Source of the DNA: Iodidimonas nitroreducens | GTDB lineage: Bacteria; Pseudomonadota; Alphaproteobacteria; Sphingomonadales; Rhodothalassiaceae | Direction: 5' to 3' | Assembly: GCA_000710935.1 (NCBI GenBank) | Contig: BAYV01000011.1 | Coordinates: 1 to 64,000 of the forward strand | Length of the DNA: 64,000 nt | In this document: positions 30,875 through 39,985 of the stretch, piece after piece | Numbering within the stretch: the stretch's first letter is position 1 | Layout of the letters: every line of letters begins with the position of its first letter | Made by a program: the position numbers and the translations under genes | The notes under the pieces: model-generated | What the model saw: the letters and a program-made list of their open reading frames with translations, nothing else | The model's database searches: none | What the model was told of the DNA's origin: nothing

Positions 30875-31495
30875 TTAATGCTTTTTGTTATCGGGATCGA
30901 CGAAATTATGGCCTTCGCGGAATTGCGTTTTATAGTCTGAAAGCTTATCGCCCAAGGCCTTGACGGCTTCATCAAGCGGCTCTGGATCTTCCAGAAAGGG
31001 CTTATCTTCATGATATTCGATCGTGGAGGATGAATATTCCAGATAAAGGCCATTGGGATCGCGGAAATAGATCGATTTGCAAAAGAAATGATCAATCACT
31101 TTGGTGACGGAAATCCCATGGGCTTCGAGCTTTTCTTTCAAGGCATAAAGCTCGTCCACCGTTTCGACATTGAGCGAAATATGATGCATCACCCCCAGAT
31201 CGGGATCGATATCCCCAAAGCTTTCATTCCATGAGAAAAAGGCGAGGCTTGCCCCCTGGCCGCAATCAAAGAAATAATGCCGGGTGCCTGCCACATCGCC
31301 GCGCACCGGAATTTCTCCGGCAAAAGGATCGGGTTCGGGTAGGGCCAGGGTAACCACCAAGGGCATATTGAGCAGATTGTGATAGAAATCGATGGTTTTA
31401 TCCATGTCCTTGGTCAGATAGGCCGCATGGTGCAGGCCACGGGTTTTCAGCTTGAAATCTTTGGGATTCGTCGCTGTTTCTAAGGGTGCGGACAT
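30875..31495 (-). CDS. VOC superfamily (glyoxalase/bleomycin-resistance/dioxygenase) protein
   Basis: 206 residues beginning MSAPLET; GAGGAG lies about 7 bp before ATG 31495. Two beta-alpha-beta-beta-beta modules are visible: LHHAAYLTKDMDKTIDFYHN, then VMHHISLNVETVDELY and IYFRDPNGLYLEYSS (parts quoted). Candidate metal ligands are the His of each module and the Glu of LEYSS. A C-terminal acidic tail follows. Last gene of the lyase/CoA-transferase/pirin operon; perhaps an extradiol-type or lyase step in the same pathway, but substrate is unknown. Confidence 0.82.
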   Translation of the reverse strand: MSAPLETATNPKDFKLKTRGLHHAAYLTKDMDKTIDFYHNLLNMPLVVTLALPEPDPFAGEIPVRGDVAGTRHYFFDCGQGASLAFFSWNESFGDIDPDLGVMHHISLNVETVDELYALKEKLEAHGISVTKVIDHFFCKSIYFRDPNGLYLEYSSSTIEYHEDKPFLEDPEPLDEAVKALGDKLSDYKTQFREGHNFVDPDNKKH

Positions 31496-31544
31496 CATCT
31501 CTCTCCTCATTCACGCTGGTTATGGCAAAAGGCCTGTCGCAAAA

Positions 31545-32402
31545 TCAAAAGCGGCCCGCCTGAAAATCGGCAACGGCCTGTCTCAATTGATCAGCCGTGT
31601 TCATAACAAAAGGCCCATAGCGGGCCACGGGTTCATGAAGGGGCTGGCCAGCCACCAGAATAAACCGGCTAAGCGGGGATTTGCCGATGATCTCGACCTG
31701 ATCACCGGGGCTGAGAACGGCCAATTGCTGATGCGGTAAAAGCTGGGCTTCATCCCCTGAACCAATGGCGATATCGCCATCATAGGGATAGACGAAACAA
31801 TTATGGGTGCTGGGCAGATCATGGCTGAAGGATAAATCCTGAGGCAGGGCAATATCCAAAAAGACCGGATGGGTGGCAATGCCATCCACCGCGCCCTTGA
31901 CGCCATCCACTTCACCGGCGATCAGCTTGATCCGAATGCCATCCTCGCGTTCGATCTGCGGAATATCTTCGGGCTGAATATCCTGATAGCGCGGGGCGAT
32001 CATTTTTTTATCGGCTGGCAGATTGACCCAAAGCTGAAAGCCCCACATCAGGCCATTTTCCTGCTCGGGCATTTCGGAATGAATGATGCCGCGACCGGCG
32101 GTCATCCATTGGACGGAACCAGGCCGCAAAAGCCCCTGATTGCCTTTATTATCGCCATGGCGCATCCGGCCCGCCAGCATATAGGTAACGGTTTCAAAGC
32201 CGCGATGGGGATGATCGGGAAAGCCGCCGATATAATCTCCGGGGCGATCGGTGCGAAATTCATCGAGCAGCAAAAAAGGATCCACATAATCGAGCAGGGG
32301 CGAGGCGATGAGGCGGCGCATCTTGACCCCGGCACCATCCGATGAGGGCACGCCCGCAACCTTTTTGCTGATCTGTCGGCCGCTTTTATTCATGGATGCC
32401 AT
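31545..32402 (-). CDS. Pirin family protein
   Basis: A 285-residue bicupin. The N-terminal cupin has PHRGFETVTYMLAG and MTAGRGIIHSEMP with the usual metal ligands (His, His, His/Glu). Bacterial pirins include quercetinase-like enzymes and regulators of central metabolism; the exact role is unknown. It lies 49 bp after the CoA-transferase and before the VOC gene on the same strand. Confidence 0.88.
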   Translation of the reverse strand: MASMNKSGRQISKKVAGVPSSDGAGVKMRRLIASPLLDYVDPFLLLDEFRTDRPGDYIGGFPDHPHRGFETVTYMLAGRMRHGDNKGNQGLLRPGSVQWMTAGRGIIHSEMPEQENGLMWGFQLWVNLPADKKMIAPRYQDIQPEDIPQIEREDGIRIKLIAGEVDGVKGAVDGIATHPVFLDIALPQDLSFSHDLPSTHNCFVYPYDGDIAIGSGDEAQLLPHQQLAVLSPGDQVEIIGKSPLSRFILVAGQPLHEPVARYGPFVMNTADQLRQAVADFQAGRF

Positions 32403-32451
32403 AGGGCCGATCTTTCCTTCTTCTTGCAGCCTTTAGGCCACGGTTCACGAT

Positions 32452-33621
32452 TTATTCTGCCGCGCCCTGATTGCGCACAGAGGCGTTCCGATCTGCTAAT
32501 TCGGCACGGATTTCAGCGCCATGCTCATCCAGCATCGGGGGCGCCAGCACATCAAGGCTGGCGGCGCCATCATAAGACAAAGGCGAGCGCACCGTGGTGA
32601 ATTCGCCCATCACCGGATGGTGGGTGCTGACCTTGATCTTGAGATGCTTGGCTTGCGGGTCTTCCAGCGCTTCATCGCTATCATAGGCGGCGGAATAGGG
32701 CACGCCTTCGGCTTCCAGCCGATCGCACCAATAGGCGCGATCATGGCGGCGAAAGATCGGGGCCATCAGATCAATCAGATCATCCTGATGTTTGATCCGG
32801 GCGGCGCGATCGGCAAAGCGGGGATCATCGAACAGATCGGGCTTTTCAATGGCGGCGGCCAGCCCATCCCAGAATTTGGGGGGCGATGACAAATGAAGCG
32901 CAACCCATTTTCCATCAGCACATTCAAAAACATAGGATTGCGAGACGCTGGGCCGGCTATAGGGGTCCATCACTTCATTCATGGAGAAATAATGGGTGAA
33001 GCTATCCAGATTGAAATGACACATGGCTTCGAGCATCGACACATCCACCCGCCGCCCTTTGCCGGTGGTGCCGCGCTCCACCAAAGCCGCCAAAATGCCA
33101 TAGGATGCATAAAAACCGGTGACGGCATCGGCAATGGCCGGGCCCAGCACGCGCGGCTTATCATGGGGTACCAGCAGGCGTAAATAGCCGCTGGCGGCCT
33201 GCGCTACCGTGTCGAATGCCGGGCGATCCATGGCCGGGCCGCTGGTTCCAAAACCTGAAATCGAGCAATAGATCAGCCGGGGATTGATGGCCCGCAAAGT
33301 TTCCTCGCCGGCACCAAGCTTTTCTGCCACGCCGGGGCGGAAATTCTGAATGAACACATCCGCCGTTTTGATCAGTTCATGCAAAACCGCCTGATCTTCG
33401 GGTTGGCGGGTATCGAGGGCGATACTGCGTTTATTGCGGTTATAGGTTTGGAAATGGGGGCTATAAAGCCCGCCTTTAAAGGCGCGAAAGGGATCACCCG
33501 TTTCGGGGCGCTCAACCTTGATCACATCGGCCCCCTGATCGGCCATATACATGGCAGCCGCCGGGCCGGTGATGAAGGTGCCCATCTCAACGACCCGAAT
33601 ATCCTTCAAAATCTTGGTCAT
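32452..33621 (-). CDS. CaiB/BaiF family (class III) CoA-transferase
   Basis: 389 residues from ATG 33621, where GAGGA precedes the start; upstream extension to 33741 would overlap the lyase gene. Typical class III features are VVEMGTFITGPAAAMYMADQGADVIKVE at the N-terminus (part quoted), the catalytic Asp region in SGFGTSGP, and RPSVSQSYVFECADGKWVALH. Only 10 bp separate it from the upstream citryl-CoA lyase-like gene, so the pair probably act in sequence: CoA is put on a citrate-like acid, which is then cleaved. Confidence 0.9.
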   Translation of the reverse strand: MTKILKDIRVVEMGTFITGPAAAMYMADQGADVIKVERPETGDPFRAFKGGLYSPHFQTYNRNKRSIALDTRQPEDQAVLHELIKTADVFIQNFRPGVAEKLGAGEETLRAINPRLIYCSISGFGTSGPAMDRPAFDTVAQAASGYLRLLVPHDKPRVLGPAIADAVTGFYASYGILAALVERGTTGKGRRVDVSMLEAMCHFNLDSFTHYFSMNEVMDPYSRPSVSQSYVFECADGKWVALHLSSPPKFWDGLAAAIEKPDLFDDPRFADRAARIKHQDDLIDLMAPIFRRHDRAYWCDRLEAEGVPYSAAYDSDEALEDPQAKHLKIKVSTHHPVMGEFTTVRSPLSYDGAASLDVLAPPMLDEHGAEIRAELADRNASVRNQGAAE

Positions 33622-33631
33622 ATGTGTGTCC

Positions 33632-34432
33632 TCACGCCTTTTCTTTGGGAGCAGGGCCGTCATAATCAATGGCCTGACTGGCGCCATAAGAAAGAACAAA
33701 GCCGATGGGCCTTTGCGTTTCCTCGTAAAGATGGCCCACAAGGCTGGCGGTGCGCGCCAGAAGGGGCACGCCCTTCAAGGCGCTGAGGGGAAAGCCCACA
33801 TCCAGCATCACCGCCGGAATGGCCCCGCTCACATTCACCGGCAGATCCCGATTGGTGATCAATTTCGCCTGTTTCGAGATGGCCCGCAAAGCCGCGATAT
33901 GATCCCCCGAAACCCCTTTTTCATCGGCTAATTTGAGCAGGAGATTGGCCCGAGGATCGCCGGTGGAATGATGGGAATGGCCAATGCCGGGAATTTTACG
34001 CTTTTCTGAAACCGCCATTTCGATGGTTTGTTTCGCTGCCGTATCAAGATCGCTATCGTCTGATTTTTGCCGCGCAAGCACGCGGGTCAGGAATTGTCCG
34101 GCCACTTCCGAACTGCCCAGAACCACCGAACCGCAGCCCAGAAGGCCAGCCGAAACCGCGCCTTGCCAGGCTTCGGGGGCGGCGGCCAAGGTCATCCGGG
34201 CGGCCTGAACGCTTGGCACCAGCCCATGTTCGGCGATGGCCACCAGAACGGCATTGAGAAAAAACCGCTGATTGTCATTCGGCATCTGGCCGGTCACCAG
34301 AAAATAGAAATAATCGGCAAAATTGATCTTGCCGATCAGATCTTCGCATAAATCCAGACCCCGCACGGTGATCACATCGGCGGTGGATGTGGAGATGGCC
34401 GAATAAGGCTGATCTTGTTTCCCGATACGCAT
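33632..34432 (-). CDS. Citryl-CoA lyase-like short citrate synthase homologue
   Basis: 266 residues, against about 430 in full citrate synthase. The second catalytic His (GIGHSHHSTGDPRA, equivalent to GFGHRVY) and the Asp (MLDVGFP) are present. The first, normally in LHGGANE, is replaced: here the segment reads GSVVLGSSEVA with Val at the His position. Loss of this residue fits a lyase that cleaves a citryl-CoA-like thioester. It heads the operon with the CoA-transferase; AAGGGA precedes ATG 34432. Real substrate unknown. Confidence 0.83.
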   Translation of the reverse strand: MRIGKQDQPYSAISTSTADVITVRGLDLCEDLIGKINFADYFYFLVTGQMPNDNQRFFLNAVLVAIAEHGLVPSVQAARMTLAAAPEAWQGAVSAGLLGCGSVVLGSSEVAGQFLTRVLARQKSDDSDLDTAAKQTIEMAVSEKRKIPGIGHSHHSTGDPRANLLLKLADEKGVSGDHIAALRAISKQAKLITNRDLPVNVSGAIPAVMLDVGFPLSALKGVPLLARTASLVGHLYEETQRPIGFVLSYGASQAIDYDGPAPKEKA

Positions 34433-34773
34433 AGGGTTCCCTTGATTTTTTGTCTGTCAGTCTGGCTCAAGACGATCTGGCATTGTTGATCGCGCGGAAT
34501 CGATGACAATTAATTTCGTATATCGAAAATAAATCCGATTTACGAAAAATAAACTGGATAAGACAAATTTGTCAAGATTGAACGGGTCTGCACCGGCCCT
34601 GTATTGTGGCTCGCCCCGGCTCTTTATTTGGGCTTCACGCGCCTTTTAGGGTCAGGAGCGCTTATCTTTCGCCGCTCTCCATCGTGATCATCACATAAAG
34701 GTGATCGTCTCCGGCCGCTCAGCCACAAAAGAAGGCCGTGCACCAGATCAGCGGAGACATATCAACCGGTTCT
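34433..34773. other. Intergenic region between the lyase operon and phoU
   Basis: 341 bp with no gene. The part next to the lyase gene is AT-rich and contains the operator-like palindrome at 34514-34528; the other part holds only short inverted repeats near 34682-34712, possibly the end of the phoU transcript. No RNA gene was seen. Confidence 0.5.
34514..34547. promoter_or_regulatory. Operator-like palindrome and direct repeat upstream of lyase operon
   Basis: TTTCGTATATCGAAA (34514-34528) has perfect 5-bp arms. A related half-site with CGAAAAATAAA follows; the CGAAA cores start at 34524 and 34543, 19 bp apart, about two helical turns. It lies 82 bp upstream of the lyase start in AT-rich DNA. 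IclR-family regulators often bind such TTTCG...CGAAA sites, but no regulator gene is nearby. Confidence 0.5.
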
Positions 34774-35493
34774 TCAGGTCCGGGGGGGCGCGATCTGATC
34801 GGGCCGGGCAAAAGATGTGGTATCGCTTTTGGGGCGATCATCTTCCAAAGGCTCGCCTTCGATGGCGAAATAAATCACCTCGGCGATATTGGTGGCCTGA
34901 TCGCCAATGCGTTCGATATTTTTGGCGATGAACAGCAAATGGGTGCTTTGGGTGATCGAAGAGGGCGATTCCATCATATAGGTCAGCAATTCACGAAACA
35001 GGCTATTATAAAGAGCATCCACCCGATCATCGCTGCGCCAGACCATCACCGCCTTGGCGCTATCGCGCTCCACATAGGCTTCCAGCACATTGGAAATCAT
35101 CATATGCGCTTCCTGGGCCATTTGCGGGATGGTGGCGGCTGGCCGCACGGGCGCCGATTGGGAAATTACCGTCACCCGCTTGGCGATGTTTTTGGCAAAA
35201 TCGCCCACCCGTTCCAACATTCCGGTGATTTTCAGGGCGGAAATGATCTCGCGTAGATCGTCCGCCACAGGGCTGCGCCGGGCGATCATCTGAACGACAA
35301 GGGCATCGGCCTCGAATTCCAAAGCATCAAGCCGTTTATCCATGGCAATGACCTTGGCAGCGGCTTCCGGATCCCGGGCGGTAAGGGCGGCGACAGCCTC
35401 GGCAAGTTCCTGTTCGGCAAGGCCCCCCATTTGCGTTACGATAGAGCGTAAGGCATTGAGTTCCTCATCATAGGCGCTGACCGTATGCTGCAT
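34774..35493 (-). CDS. phoU: Phosphate transport regulator PhoU
   Basis: Links the PstSCAB transporter to PhoR/PhoB signalling and represses the Pho regulon in high phosphate. 239 residues forming two three-helix bundles, with duplicated E/DxxxD metal-binding patterns (for example ERVGDFAKNIAKR and ERIGDQATNIAE). ATG 35493 is used because AAAGGG lies 9 bp upstream; ATG 35514 lacks such a site. Unlike the common pstSCAB-phoU order, phoU here is divergent from pstS. Confidence 0.94.
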   Translation of the reverse strand: MQHTVSAYDEELNALRSIVTQMGGLAEQELAEAVAALTARDPEAAAKVIAMDKRLDALEFEADALVVQMIARRSPVADDLREIISALKITGMLERVGDFAKNIAKRVTVISQSAPVRPAATIPQMAQEAHMMISNVLEAYVERDSAKAVMVWRSDDRVDALYNSLFRELLTYMMESPSSITQSTHLLFIAKNIERIGDQATNIAEVIYFAIEGEPLEDDRPKSDTTSFARPDQIAPPRT

Positions 35494-35642
35494 GATCGAT
35501 GACCCTTTATCCATTATGGTTTATGAAGGCGTGCGCGTTTTGCCGGGCTTTGTCAAATTGGATGGCTGGTGGCTAGGAATTCAAAGCATAACACAAAAGC
35601 GATGACAATTTTACGCAGCCATCATCCGCATAACAAGGGCAT

Positions 35643-35682
35643 GTGTCATATAACTGAAACAAAAATGTAGTCATTGCGTCAT
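35643..35682 (+). promoter_or_regulatory. Tandem Pho boxes upstream of pstS
   Basis: Four 7-bp half-sites at exact 11-bp spacing: GTGTCAT (35643), CTGAAAC (35654), ATGTAGT (35665), GCGTCAT (35676), each followed by 4 bp. Against the PhoB half-site CTGTCAT/C they match 6, 5, 4 and 5 of 7. The array lies 130 bp before the pstS start and could also serve divergent phoU. No gene lies in 35494-35811. Confidence 0.72.
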
Positions 35683-35811
35683 TGGGGGTCTTCAGCTTGG
35701 GCCCCATAGGCTCGCGATGATCATAGTGCCCAGATGAATGGCCTACTAGGATAAGGCCGGATGAAAGCGAGAGGAAGGCCCGGAATAGGGCCAGAAATAA
35801 GGAATATTCAG

Positions 35812-36810
35812 ATGAAAGCAGTGTCCATCCTCATGTCGGCAGCCCTTGGCGTGACGGCTTCTTGGTCAGCCATGGCGCAGCAGATGGTCAGGATCGATGG
35901 GTCCAGCACGGTTTTCCCGATTATCGAGGCGGTCGCCGAAGAATTCCAGATTGAATATCGGGGCAACTATCGGGTGACGGTTGGGGTTTCGGGGACCGGT
36001 GGCGGCTTTAAGAAATTCTGCCGGGGCGAGGTTGATCTGACCAATGCTTCGCGCCCCATCCGCAATGAGGAAATGGCGCTGTGTGTGGAAAATGGCATTG
36101 ACTTCATCGAGATGCCGGTGGCGCTGGATGCCTTGGCCATTGCCGTCAATCCCCGCAATGATTGGGTGGATTACCTCACCATTGCGGAATTGAAAAAGAT
36201 GTGGGAACCAGAAGCGCAGGGCCGGATCAATAATTGGAATCAGATTCGCGAGAGCTTTCCTGATCGCGCTCTCGAACTCTTTGGTGCGGGCGCCGATTCG
36301 GGCACTTATGATTATTTCACGCAGGCTGTTGTGGGCCGGGAACATGCCAGCCGGGGCGATTTCACCGCCAGCGAAGATGATAATGTTCTGGTGATGGGGG
36401 TGGCCAATACCACCTCCGCATTGGGATTTTTCGGCTTTGCCTATCTCGATGAAAACCGGAATAAATTGAAGCCCATTCCTATCAGCTATCAGGGTGGCGC
36501 GCCGGTTTTGCCAAGCATTGAAACAGCCAAGAACGGGACCTATCAGCCCTTGTCCCGGCCTTTGTTCGTTTATGTCAATGCGGCTGCTGCCGATGAAAAA
36601 GAAGCAGTGAGAAAATTCGTCGATTATATGCTCGATCCTGAATTGGCTGCGGAACTGGTGAAGGAGGTGGGCTATGTCCCCCTGCCGCTCGAAGCCTATG
36701 AAATGGCGCAGGCGATTTTTAAAAACCGCCGCCTTGGAACCGTATTTGAAGATGGCTCGCAGATTGGGGTATCGATTGAAGACTTGCTTCAGATGGAAGG
36801 GGGCCGTTAG
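35812..36810 (+). CDS. pstS: Phosphate ABC transporter substrate-binding protein PstS
   Basis: Periplasmic phosphate-binding protein, 332 residues. Signal peptide [23 protein letters not shown] (about 1-22), then the phosphate-binding [10 protein letters not shown] and [11 protein letters not shown] loops. ATG 35812 has AAGGA upstream; a longer frame from 35761 would disturb the signal peptide. PstS of the longer PhoX-binding-like clade. First gene of pstSCAB. Confidence 0.94.
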   Translation: MKAVSILMSAALGVTASWSAMAQQMVRIDGSSTVFPIIEAVAEEFQIEYRGNYRVTVGVSGTGGGFKKFCRGEVDLTNASRPIRNEEMALCVENGIDFIEMPVALDALAIAVNPRNDWVDYLTIAELKKMWEPEAQGRINNWNQIRESFPDRALELFGAGADSGTYDYFTQAVVGREHASRGDFTASEDDNVLVMGVANTTSALGFFGFAYLDENRNKLKPIPISYQGGAPVLPSIETAKNGTYQPLSRPLFVYVNAAAADEKEAVRKFVDYMLDPELAAELVKEVGYVPLPLEAYEMAQAIFKNRRLGTVFEDGSQIGVSIEDLLQMEGGR

Positions 36811-36912
36811 AAGGGGCGGCGCATAAGAAAACAGCCGATACAATAAAACTGTCATCGAAAGCGGTCATATCCTTGATATGTCTTCAGGCGGATTTTTCAG
36901 CGGGATGAAAAT

Positions 36913-37875
36913 ATGTCGGATCAAGCAGCCCTGATCGGGGGCGCAGCAGATGGTCAGGGGGCCGGGGGTTCGGTTCTTGTTGACCCGAGCTTCCTGTGGC
37001 GTCGCAAGCTGAAAGATCGTATCGCCCGCGTGGTGTTGTTTTTATCGGCCAGCCTTTCGGTCTTTGTGACGGCGGCTATCGTTTATATCCTGATCACCGA
37101 ATCGATGAGCTTTTTCGAGGTCGTCTCGATTTGGGATTTTCTCACCGATACCCAATGGACCCCGCTTTTCACCGATGCCCATTATGGCATTTTGCCGCTT
37201 TTAAGCGCGACCTTGATGGTTTCGGGGATTGCCCTTTTGGTGGCGGTTCCGGCGGGTACGGTGCTGGCGGTTTATTTGAGCGAATATGCCCCAGCCAAAT
37301 TGCGCGAGGCGATCAAGCCGATTTTGGAGCTTCTGGGTGGCGTTCCCACCGTTGTTTATGGCTATTTCGCTTTGCTTTTCGTCACGCCTTTGCTGCAGAA
37401 ATTCATGCCCGGTCTTAATGGCTTCAATATGCTGGCACCGGGCCTGGTGATGGGCATCATGATCTTGCCCTATGTTGTTTCGGTGAGCGAGGATGCCATG
37501 CGGGCGGTGCCCGATACCCTGCGCGAGGGGGCTTATGCCCTTGGTTTTTCGCGCTTTCACACAGCATTGCGGGTGGTGATTCCCGGGGCATTTTCCGGGA
37601 TTACCGCAGCTTATATTCTGGGTATGTCGCGGGCCGTAGGGGAAACCATGGTGGTGGCCATTGCAGCGGGACAAAACCCCAATCTTACCCTCAATCCTTC
37701 TGAGGGTGCGGCGACCATGACCGCCTATATCGTGCAGGTGAGTTTAGGCGATCTGCCCCATGGATCGATTGGCTATCAAACCATTTTTGCCGTGGGGCTG
37801 ACCTTGTTTGTCATCACCTTGCTGTTCAATATCATTGGCTTCTGGCTGCGCCGCCGCTACCGCGAAGTTTATTGA
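36913..37875 (+). CDS. pstC: Phosphate ABC transporter permease PstC
   Basis: Inner-membrane permease, 320 residues with six predicted helices and the inner-membrane EAA-like loop around LREGAYALGFSRFHTALRVV (in part). N-terminus has an extra roughly 25 polar residues before the first helix. Lies 102 bp after pstS; the gap has no gene. Confidence 0.94.
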   Translation: MSDQAALIGGAADGQGAGGSVLVDPSFLWRRKLKDRIARVVLFLSASLSVFVTAAIVYILITESMSFFEVVSIWDFLTDTQWTPLFTDAHYGILPLLSATLMVSGIALLVAVPAGTVLAVYLSEYAPAKLREAIKPILELLGGVPTVVYGYFALLFVTPLLQKFMPGLNGFNMLAPGLVMGIMILPYVVSVSEDAMRAVPDTLREGAYALGFSRFHTALRVVIPGAFSGITAAYILGMSRAVGETMVVAIAAGQNPNLTLNPSEGAATMTAYIVQVSLGDLPHGSIGYQTIFAVGLTLFVITLLFNIIGFWLRRRYREVY

Positions 37876-37959
37876 TCTTTGAAAAAAATATGGCTGCCGC
37901 CGCCCGATGTAACTACCCGATAAAGTCGCCGGATAAAGTCGAGAGATGGAAAGACGATC

Positions 37960-38862
37960 ATGAAAAGCTACCAACAGATCATTTCCGGGAATAAGCGAAC
38001 CGACCGCACATTCGTGGTCATCGGTCTGCTGGTTTTGCTGATTGCCATGCTCACTTTGGTGGCCCTGATCCTTGATCTGGCGATACAGGGGCTGCCCCGG
38101 CTGGATTGGGATTTCATGACCAATTTCCCCTCGCGCCGGGCGGCCCGCGCCGGGATCATGTCGGCTTGGGTTGGGACCACTCTGGTCATGATTGTCACGG
38201 CGGCTCTGGCCATTCCCCTTGGGGTGGCGGCCGGCGTTTATCTTGAGGAATATGCGCCCAAAAACTGGATCACCGATATCATCGAAATCAATGTCACCAA
38301 TCTTGCCGGGGTGCCTTCGATCATCTACGGGCTTTTGGCTTTGGGGCTTTTTGTTTATGGGCTGGGCTTGGGTCAAACCATTCAGGTGGCGGGGCTGGTA
38401 CTGGCTTTGCTGATCCTGCCCATCGTGATCGTTTCCACCCGCGAAGGCATTCGCAGCCTGCCGCAATCGATGCGCGAGGGGTCTTATGCTTTGGGGGCGG
38501 ATCAGTGGCAAACCACGGTCCGCTATATTTTGCCGAGCGCCCGTCCCGCCATTCTCACGGGATCAATCATGGGGCTATCGCGGGCCATTGGTGAAACCGC
38601 ACCGGTGATCACCATCGGGGCGCTGACCTTCATCGCCTTTCTGCCGCCTTCGCCGGTGCAGGAAAGCGTGCCCTTCATCAATTTTGATTGGCTTGAAAGC
38701 CCCTTTTCTTTGTTGCCCATTCAGATGTTCAATTGGATTTCCCGGCCACAGGCGGATTTTCATGTGAATGCGGCGGCGGCGGGGGTTGTTTTGCTCGCCA
38801 TGACCTTGCTGATGAATTCTTTTGCCATTTATATTCGCTATCGCCTGCGCAAGGTGTTGTGA
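37960..38862 (+). CDS. pstA: Phosphate ABC transporter permease PstA
   Basis: Second permease, 300 residues with six helices. Family stretches include EEYAPKNW, NLAGVPSIIYGLLALG and REGSYALGADQWQTT. A short direct repeat (CCGATAAAGTCG / CCGGATAAAGTCG) lies in the 84-bp gap before it, purpose unknown. Confidence 0.94.
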   Translation: MKSYQQIISGNKRTDRTFVVIGLLVLLIAMLTLVALILDLAIQGLPRLDWDFMTNFPSRRAARAGIMSAWVGTTLVMIVTAALAIPLGVAAGVYLEEYAPKNWITDIIEINVTNLAGVPSIIYGLLALGLFVYGLGLGQTIQVAGLVLALLILPIVIVSTREGIRSLPQSMREGSYALGADQWQTTVRYILPSARPAILTGSIMGLSRAIGETAPVITIGALTFIAFLPPSPVQESVPFINFDWLESPFSLLPIQMFNWISRPQADFHVNAAAAGVVLLAMTLLMNSFAIYIRYRLRKVL

Positions 38863-38961
38863 TGATGGGCTGCTGAAACGGTCGTTTTCCTACCGGTGCA
38901 CACTGAAATGACAGCATCGCAGCCCGCTCGAAGCCAAAAAGATCACCAGAAAGATCAACGG

Positions 38962-39819
38962 ATGACGGATCAGACAGAAGGCGAGAAAAAGATCATGAAA
39001 GATCTGGATTTAAGTGCGCTGATCGAGGCGCGGGACGGCCAAAAACCGGAAACCGAGCCGACCTTGCGGGCCAATGTCGATCAGTTGAATTTCTGGTATG
39101 GCGATTTTCAGGCCCTGAAAAATATCAATCTGCCGATTCATGATAAAAAGGTCACGGCTCTGATCGGGGCTTCGGGCTGCGGTAAAAGCACCTTGCTCCG
39201 TTGTTTCAACCGGATGCACGATCTTTATCACAATAATCGTTATGAAGGGGCGATCACCCTTTATCCCGAAGGTGATAATATCGTGGGGGCAAAAACCGAT
39301 CCCATGCTGATCAGATTGCGGGTGGGCATGGTGTTTCAAAAGCCCAATCCCTTTCCCAAATCGATTTACGAGAATGTGGCCGCAGGCCTGCGGATTCGCG
39401 GTATCAATAAACGCACCATCTTGGATGATAAGGTGGAAGCAGCGCTGACCGGGGCAGCTTTGTGGGATGAGGTAAAGGATCGTTTGAACGAAGGGGCCTA
39501 TAGCCTGTCGGGTGGCCAGCAGCAGCGCCTGTGCATCGCCCGGGCCCTTGCCCCGGAGCCTGAGCTTTTGCTTCTTGATGAGCCGACATCGGCGCTCGAT
39601 CCTATTGCCACCGCCAAGGTGGAAGATCTGATCGAAAAGCTGGCGGATAATATCACCATTTTGATCGTCACCCATAATATGCAGCAGGCCGCCCGCATTT
39701 CCGATCATGTGGGCTATATGCATCTGGGCGAAATGGTGGAATTCGATCTGGCCAGCCGGATTTTCGTGAAGCCCAGCAAAGAGCAGACCCGGGCCTATGT
39801 TACCGGCCGTTTTGGCTGA
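38962..39819 (+). CDS. pstB: Phosphate ABC transporter ATP-binding protein PstB
   Basis: ATPase of the high-affinity phosphate importer. From ATG 38962 it is 285 residues; ATG 38995 (274 residues) is a fair alternative and GTG 38896 is too long. Walker [10 protein letters not shown], the PstB-typical [15 protein letters not shown], signature LSGGQQQR, Walker [12 protein letters not shown] are all present. Ends 35 bp before an intrinsic terminator. Confidence 0.95.
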   Translation: MTDQTEGEKKIMKDLDLSALIEARDGQKPETEPTLRANVDQLNFWYGDFQALKNINLPIHDKKVTALIGASGCGKSTLLRCFNRMHDLYHNNRYEGAITLYPEGDNIVGAKTDPMLIRLRVGMVFQKPNPFPKSIYENVAAGLRIRGINKRTILDDKVEAALTGAALWDEVKDRLNEGAYSLSGGQQQRLCIARALAPEPELLLLDEPTSALDPIATAKVEDLIEKLADNITILIVTHNMQQAARISDHVGYMHLGEMVEFDLASRIFVKPSKEQTRAYVTGRFG

Positions 39820-39854
39820 TTGGCCGCTCTTTCTTTCATGATCTTGCGCAGATG

Positions 39855-39877
39855 AAACCGGATTTTTCCGGTTTTTT
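39855..39877 (+). terminator. Intrinsic terminator after pstB
   Basis: Perfect 8-bp stem AAACCGGA / TCCGGTTT with TTTT loop, followed by further T residues. Ends the pstSCAB transcript. Confidence 0.85.
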
Positions 39878-39985
39878 CTGTATTTGGCAAAAAAACCTGC
39901 CCATAGGGCGCGACAGAGCGTTCTGAACACGCTATTGAAGTTTCGCATTGAAACGCACGAACCAGATTTCGGTAACAACGGGAAT

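Noticed and set aside
35593-35610. Reverse-strand Pho box for phoU near GATGACAATTTTACG
   Set aside because: Only one half-site resembles the consensus; the 35643 array is much better.
37917-37945. Direct repeat of GATAAAGTCG before pstA as a regulator site
   Set aside because: Too short and inside an operon; likely chance or local slippage.
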